A stretch of 17,110 bases of DNA. It comes from an uncultured Peptoniphilus sp. (GTDB lineage Bacteria > Bacillota > Clostridia > Tissierellales > Peptoniphilaceae). Below are positions 14,150 to 17,110 of this stretch, in pieces. The first letter of the stretch is position 1; each line of letters opens with the position of its first letter. The notes beneath the pieces were generated by a model. That model worked only from the letters and a program-made list of their open reading frames with translations. It had not been told where the DNA came from and made no database searches. The stretch lies in assembly GCA_902488455.1 (NCBI GenBank), contig CABTWG010000023.1, forward strand, positions 1 through 17,110, in the 5' to 3' direction. Position numbers and translations under genes: made by a program.

Positions 14150-16483
14150 ATGAAAATGCGTAATATGCTTTTAAGTTTGGTATTATTATTTTTAGTATTG
14201 ATACCTATAAATTCTTTTGGCCAAGAAATTGATTATTTAAATTATCCTTACAAAGAACCCTTGAATCAAGATGAAACTGTGATGTTTTATTTAGATGAGA
14301 ATTTTGAAAAAGCTGTTATAGCTGGTAATGGCAAAATAGATTCAGAAAAAAGTAAATTTAAAATTATAATTCAAAATTTTCTCAATCAGAAATATGAAGA
14401 AATTACAGATGAGTTTGGATATGATTCTCCTAAGGTTGAGGAATTAATGACAAAGTATGAAAATCTTGAAGAAATGGGAGAAGGATACATACTTGAAATT
14501 AAAGAAGGAATTAAGCTTCCGGATGACTGTACAAGCTTATTTAGTGTTAGGCAGGGAGGTTGCCTAAAGGAACTTATTTTTCCAAATAATTTCGATACTT
14601 CCAATGTTACAAGTATGTCTTTTATGTTTGAACAACAACCATACATTAATCCAGATGTATCAAGATGGAATACATCTAATGTAACTTCTATGTATGGAAT
14701 GTTTATGTTAACAAAAAATTTTAATCCAAATGTAAGAGATTGGGACGTATCAAATGTTAATATTGAGGGTGGAGTCACTGCCATGTTTAATTTTGCAGAA
14801 AAAGCAGATCCTGATACAAGTAAATGGGTTATGAACAATATTAAATTCATGCAAAATCTTTTTTGGGGATCAAATGTTTCAGAAGTTGATATGAGAAGTT
14901 GGACTTTTGATGAAGATAGTGATGGTTATTCTGTTGCTGCATCATTAGATGAAACAAATAATTTACAATATGTATATTTGAGTGCCACTCATCCTTACGG
15001 AAATTGGGAAAATAGAAGCATGATGGCATCTGATTTTAAAATGCAAATAGATGGTGAAAAAGCAAGTCCTATCATACAAGGAAGTCACAATGAATTTATT
15101 TTTAGAGACACTAGTAAAGATACATTATATTTTGTGCCACAAAAAGTAAATTTAAATATTGTTTGGAAAGACAATGATAATAAAAATGGATTTAGACCAA
15201 CTGAGCAAAAAGTGAAACTTTTAGCTAATAATGAAGAAATTAAAGGAACCATAACTATGCCTCCTGAAGCTAACCCTGCAAATTTAAATTCTATTAATAA
15301 TTGGCAATATAGTTTTTCAAATCTTGATATTTTTTCAGGTGGTAAGAAAATAGACTACACAGTTTATGAAGATGATATAGATGACTATATTACAGATTAT
15401 GTATTTAAAAAACAAAATACTGTTCTTCATAGCAGCCAAGCGACTATTGACTCAACAAGTAAAGAACTTAAAGATGGTTTTACAATTATAAATACTTATA
15501 TGACTCTTGAAGAAGAAAAGCCAGTTGGAGTAAAACCAAGAGTTCCAAAAAACTTCAAAAAAATAACTGTAGATACAACAGATAAGGCTTTAAATCCTAC
15601 AAAAAGAGTGTTTTGGGCAACTCCTAATATAGAAGTTGAGTTACCAATAAGTAATCCTGAAGGAAAAATTGACTACAGTCAAAGAATAAAATATGTATTT
15701 GATTATTGGAAAGAAGTTTCTCCAGAAGAAAAAGTTTGGAATAAAGATGATAAGATAAAAGCACAATTTGAAGAAGAGACATATATAGAAGCTGTATATA
15801 AAGAAGTGCCACTTGCTGATGAAATATATGTAAATCTTGGATATTCTGTTGAAAGTGGAACTCACATAGGTTACATTAAAGGATATCCTGACAATACGGT
15901 AAAACCTGAAGGAAATATAACAAGGGCTGAAGCAGTAACTATGATAGTAAAGCTAAAGTCTTATCCAATTATTGAAGCTACTGGAATTTTTAAAGATGTC
16001 AATAAAAATAGTTGGTATGCACCTTATATAGAAGCGGCATATAAACAAAATATATTAGAAGAAAAAATTGGAGAATCATTTAGACCAGATGAAAAGATTA
16101 CAAGAGGTGAACTTGCACAACTTATAAGTCATATAGATATAAATAATGATGCAAAAGCTCCTTTCAGTGATATAACTGGACATAAATACAAAAAAGCCAT
16201 AGATAAATGTTATGGAAATAATAGAATAAAAGGATATCCTGACAATACATTTAGACCAGATGAAAAAATCACAAGAGCAGAAACTGTAGCAATCCTTAAT
16301 AGACTTTTTGATAGATATGTAAGAGAAGAAGGCTTAAAAGAAGTTACACCAGAAGAATTCAATGATTTAAAAGATAAAACTTATTGGGCATACTATGAAA
16401 TAATAGAGGCTTCTCACACTCATTCATTTATTAGGAAGAGTTCAAATTCTATAGAAGAAATATGGAAGAAAATAATAAAATAA
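14150..16483 (+). CDS. Secreted SLH-anchored surface protein with BspA-like (DUF285) repeats and a CnaB-like domain
   Basis: This 777-aa protein should be exported and held on the wall by binding of SLH domains to secondary cell-wall polymer. Residues 1-24 are a signal peptide with a hydrophobic LLSLVLLFLVLIP core. Residues about 138-250 carry DUF285-type repeats (FDTSNVTSMSFMF, WNTSNVTSMYGMF, WDVSNV), a leucine-rich-repeat-like fold of bacterial surface proteins. Residues about 332-450 resemble a CnaB domain (NIVWKDNDN, FRPTEQKVKLL, YTVYED, FTIINTY), but Ile replaces the Lys that forms the isopeptide bond. A beta-rich domain follows (about 465-552, ending YIEAVYK). Three SLH domains cover about 563-727, with two GYPDNT and ITRAE/ITRGE motifs. 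ATG codons at 14150 and 14156 are both possible starts. The ligand is unknown; adhesion is the usual guess. Confidence 0.88.
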   Translation: MKMRNMLLSLVLLFLVLIPINSFGQEIDYLNYPYKEPLNQDETVMFYLDENFEKAVIAGNGKIDSEKSKFKIIIQNFLNQKYEEITDEFGYDSPKVEELMTKYENLEEMGEGYILEIKEGIKLPDDCTSLFSVRQGGCLKELIFPNNFDTSNVTSMSFMFEQQPYINPDVSRWNTSNVTSMYGMFMLTKNFNPNVRDWDVSNVNIEGGVTAMFNFAEKADPDTSKWVMNNIKFMQNLFWGSNVSEVDMRSWTFDEDSDGYSVAASLDETNNLQYVYLSATHPYGNWENRSMMASDFKMQIDGEKASPIIQGSHNEFIFRDTSKDTLYFVPQKVNLNIVWKDNDNKNGFRPTEQKVKLLANNEEIKGTITMPPEANPANLNSINNWQYSFSNLDIFSGGKKIDYTVYEDDIDDYITDYVFKKQNTVLHSSQATIDSTSKELKDGFTIINTYMTLEEEKPVGVKPRVPKNFKKITVDTTDKALNPTKRVFWATPNIEVELPISNPEGKIDYSQRIKYVFDYWKEVSPEEKVWNKDDKIKAQFEEETYIEAVYKEVPLADEIYVNLGYSVESGTHIGYIKGYPDNTVKPEGNITRAEAVTMIVKLKSYPIIEATGIFKDVNKNSWYAPYIEAAYKQNILEEKIGESFRPDEKITRGELAQLISHIDINNDAKAPFSDITGHKYKKAIDKCYGNNRIKGYPDNTFRPDEKITRAETVAILNRLFDRYVREEGLKEVTPEEFNDLKDKTYWAYYEIIEASHTHSFIRKSSNSIEEIWKKIIK
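15880..16290 (+). repeat. Repeated DNA encoding SLH motifs
   Basis: AAAGGATATCCTGACAATAC occurs near 15879 and again near 16229, and TTTAGACCAGATGAAAA occurs near 16079 and 16251. These near-identical stretches encode GYPDNT and FRPDEKITR in different SLH domains and could recombine to change domain number. Confidence 0.75.
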
Positions 16484-16502
16484 TTTAGTAAAAAATAAAA
16501 GA

Positions 16503-16532
16503 AACAACCTTTTTCATTAAAGGTGGTTTTTT
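16503..16532 (+). terminator. Terminator of the surface protein gene
   Basis: ACCTTT (16507-16512) pairs with AAAGGT (16519-16524), with a further AAC/GTT after one mismatch, followed by six T (16527-16532). It lies 20 nt past the stop codon. Confidence 0.7.
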
Positions 16533-16570
16533 CATGCTCAAATAATTTAACAAATAAAATGTAAACTTGT

Positions 16571-16678
16571 TTGTTGATAAATGCAATTAGCTATGATGAA
16601 TCATACATGAAAAATATATACGAAAGACTAACTAGAGAAATCGTATCTCATAATACATTATCTTATCAAAGAAAGTAA
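16571..16678 (+). other. Short open frame, possible gene remnant
   Basis: A frame open from 16565 to TAA at 16676-16678 could be read from TTG at 16571, or as 23 residues from ATG 16607 (MKNIYERLTREIVSHNTLSY and three more). No Shine-Dalgarno precedes the ATG. The composition looks protein-like, but I recognise no family. It may be the tail of a lost gene or chance. Confidence 0.15.
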
Positions 16679-16705
16679 TAAAAAGGATATGAAATTTAAG
16701 TGCAA

Positions 16706-16734
16706 TTGAACTTTTGTCACGGATATGGTACCAT
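16706..16734 (+). promoter_or_regulatory. Promoter of the AbiEi-type gene, embedded in the palindrome
   Basis: TTGAAC (16706-16711), a 17-bp spacer and TACCAT (16729-16734, 4 of 6 to TATAAT). The -10 and much of the spacer fall inside the 34-bp palindrome, as expected of an autorepressed promoter. The leader would be about 17 nt. Confidence 0.45.
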
Positions 16735-16746
16735 ATTCGTGACAAA
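16713..16746 (+). promoter_or_regulatory. 34-bp palindromic operator before the antitoxin gene
   Basis: The two arms, TTTGTCACGGATATGGT and its mirror ACCATATTCGTGACAAA, are complementary at 16 of 17 pairs; only 16722/16737 fails. It ends in the AAA of the AAAGGAGG ribosome binding site. AbiEi antitoxins are known to repress their own operon by binding inverted repeats, so this is a likely operator. As RNA it could also form a hairpin beside the ribosome binding site. Confidence 0.75.
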
Positions 16747-16757
16747 GGAGGATTGCA

Positions 16758-17110
16758 ATGAGTTCATATACAGAAAAAATATCAAATAGAATAAATATCC
16801 TTGAAGCAAATAAGGTATTTTTTGCCAATGACTTTTTAGATATTGCATCTAATGCTACGGTTAGACAAATCTTAAAAAGATTAGCAGATGAAGATAAAAT
16901 TAAACGTGTCATTGATGGCTTTTATTACAATCCAAGATACAGTGAATTAATTGGAGAGTACGAAGCAGTATCAATTCACGAGTTAACACTTGCCATAGCA
17001 AGAAAATACAATTGGAATATTGCACCATATAATAGCACAGCCTTAAACTTATTAGGACTTTCAACACAAGTACCAACTCACTATAAATATATATCTAGTG
17101 GAAGATACAA
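16758..17110 (+). CDS. AbiEi-type antitoxin / DUF6088-like protein, partial at window end
   Basis: The frame is open from ATG 16758, 6 nt after AAAGGAGG, to the window end, giving 117 residues of an incomplete protein. The first 56 residues look like a winged helix: FLDIASNATVRQILKRL, then EDKIKRVIDGFYYNP. EAVSIHELTLAIARKYNW and the conserved ALNLLGLSTQVP (about 98-109) with YKYISSGR match DUF6088-type proteins related to the AbiEi antitoxin of type IV toxin-antitoxin systems. These normally sit directly upstream of an AbiEii nucleotidyltransferase toxin, expected just beyond this window. The cognate system aborts phage infection or stabilises mobile DNA; here its position near an AT-rich, gene-poor stretch suggests acquisition. 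Confidence 0.8.
   Translation, partial: MSSYTEKISNRINILEANKVFFANDFLDIASNATVRQILKRLADEDKIKRVIDGFYYNPRYSELIGEYEAVSIHELTLAIARKYNWNIAPYNSTALNLLGLSTQVPTHYKYISSGRY

Noticed and set aside
14386..14850. 154-codon open frame on the minus strand
   Set aside because: It is antisense to the DUF285 region of the surface protein, which has clear domain matches on the plus strand.
16658..16912. 84-codon open frame on the minus strand
   Set aside because: It runs through the palindrome and is antisense to the AbiEi-type gene, which has a proper ribosome binding site and family motifs.

Overview
The window is AT-rich Gram-positive DNA with strong GGAGG ribosome binding sites and promoters that often carry a TGnTATAAT extended -10. 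The gene set (oxygen-sensitive [FeFe] hydrogenase, SpoVG, SLH-anchored surface protein, phosphoglucomutase, many AGA codons) fits an anaerobic fermentative firmicute. My best guess is the Tissierellia / Gram-positive anaerobic cocci (Peptoniphilus-Anaerococcus type); this is inference from protein style, not a database match.

Layout. 1-37: probable terminus of an IS3-family (IS150-group) insertion sequence lying to the left. 112-2303 (minus strand): a rhodanese-like lipoprotein and murC, each with its own promoter and terminator. 2403-2737: spoVG with a strong terminator. 2833-7071 (plus): a two-gene hydrogenase operon, namely a 610-aa NuoF-type Fe-S/GltD-like flavoprotein overlapping a complete 577-aa [FeFe] hydrogenase, preceded by Rex-like palindromes; a GNAT acetyltransferase follows. 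7106-7416 (minus): zinc-ribbon form of ribosomal protein L28 with stacked terminators. 7546-13936 (plus): a zinc/manganese ABC importer (lipoprotein with an expanded His-rich loop, ATPase, permease), then a tightly packed run of ybaK, phosphoglucomutase/phosphomannomutase, a degenerate PfkB-fold protein and an isochorismatase-family hydrolase, closed by one terminator. 14072-16532: a secreted surface protein with BspA-like (DUF285) repeats, a CnaB-like domain and three SLH domains. 16706-17110: the start of an AbiEi-type (DUF6088-like) antitoxin gene, cut by the window end, with a 34-bp palindrome over its promoter.

How the genes work together. The hydrogenase pair probably couples H2 turnover to NAD(P)H, and perhaps ferredoxin, in a simpler architecture than the trimeric bifurcating enzymes. 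The Rex-like sites would link it to the NADH/NAD+ ratio. The metal importer has a plausible metal-sensor operator in its leader and stands divergently from the zinc-binding form of L28, a major cellular zinc sink. The surface protein, IS end and toxin-antitoxin gene mark accessory DNA at both ends of an otherwise conserved metabolic segment.

The candidates most worth a second look are the hydrogenase architecture, the PfkB-fold protein that lost its catalytic GAGD motif, the Shine-Dalgarno/hairpin/start arrangement at the ABC ATPase gene, and the palindromic operators upstream of the metal importer and the antitoxin gene.
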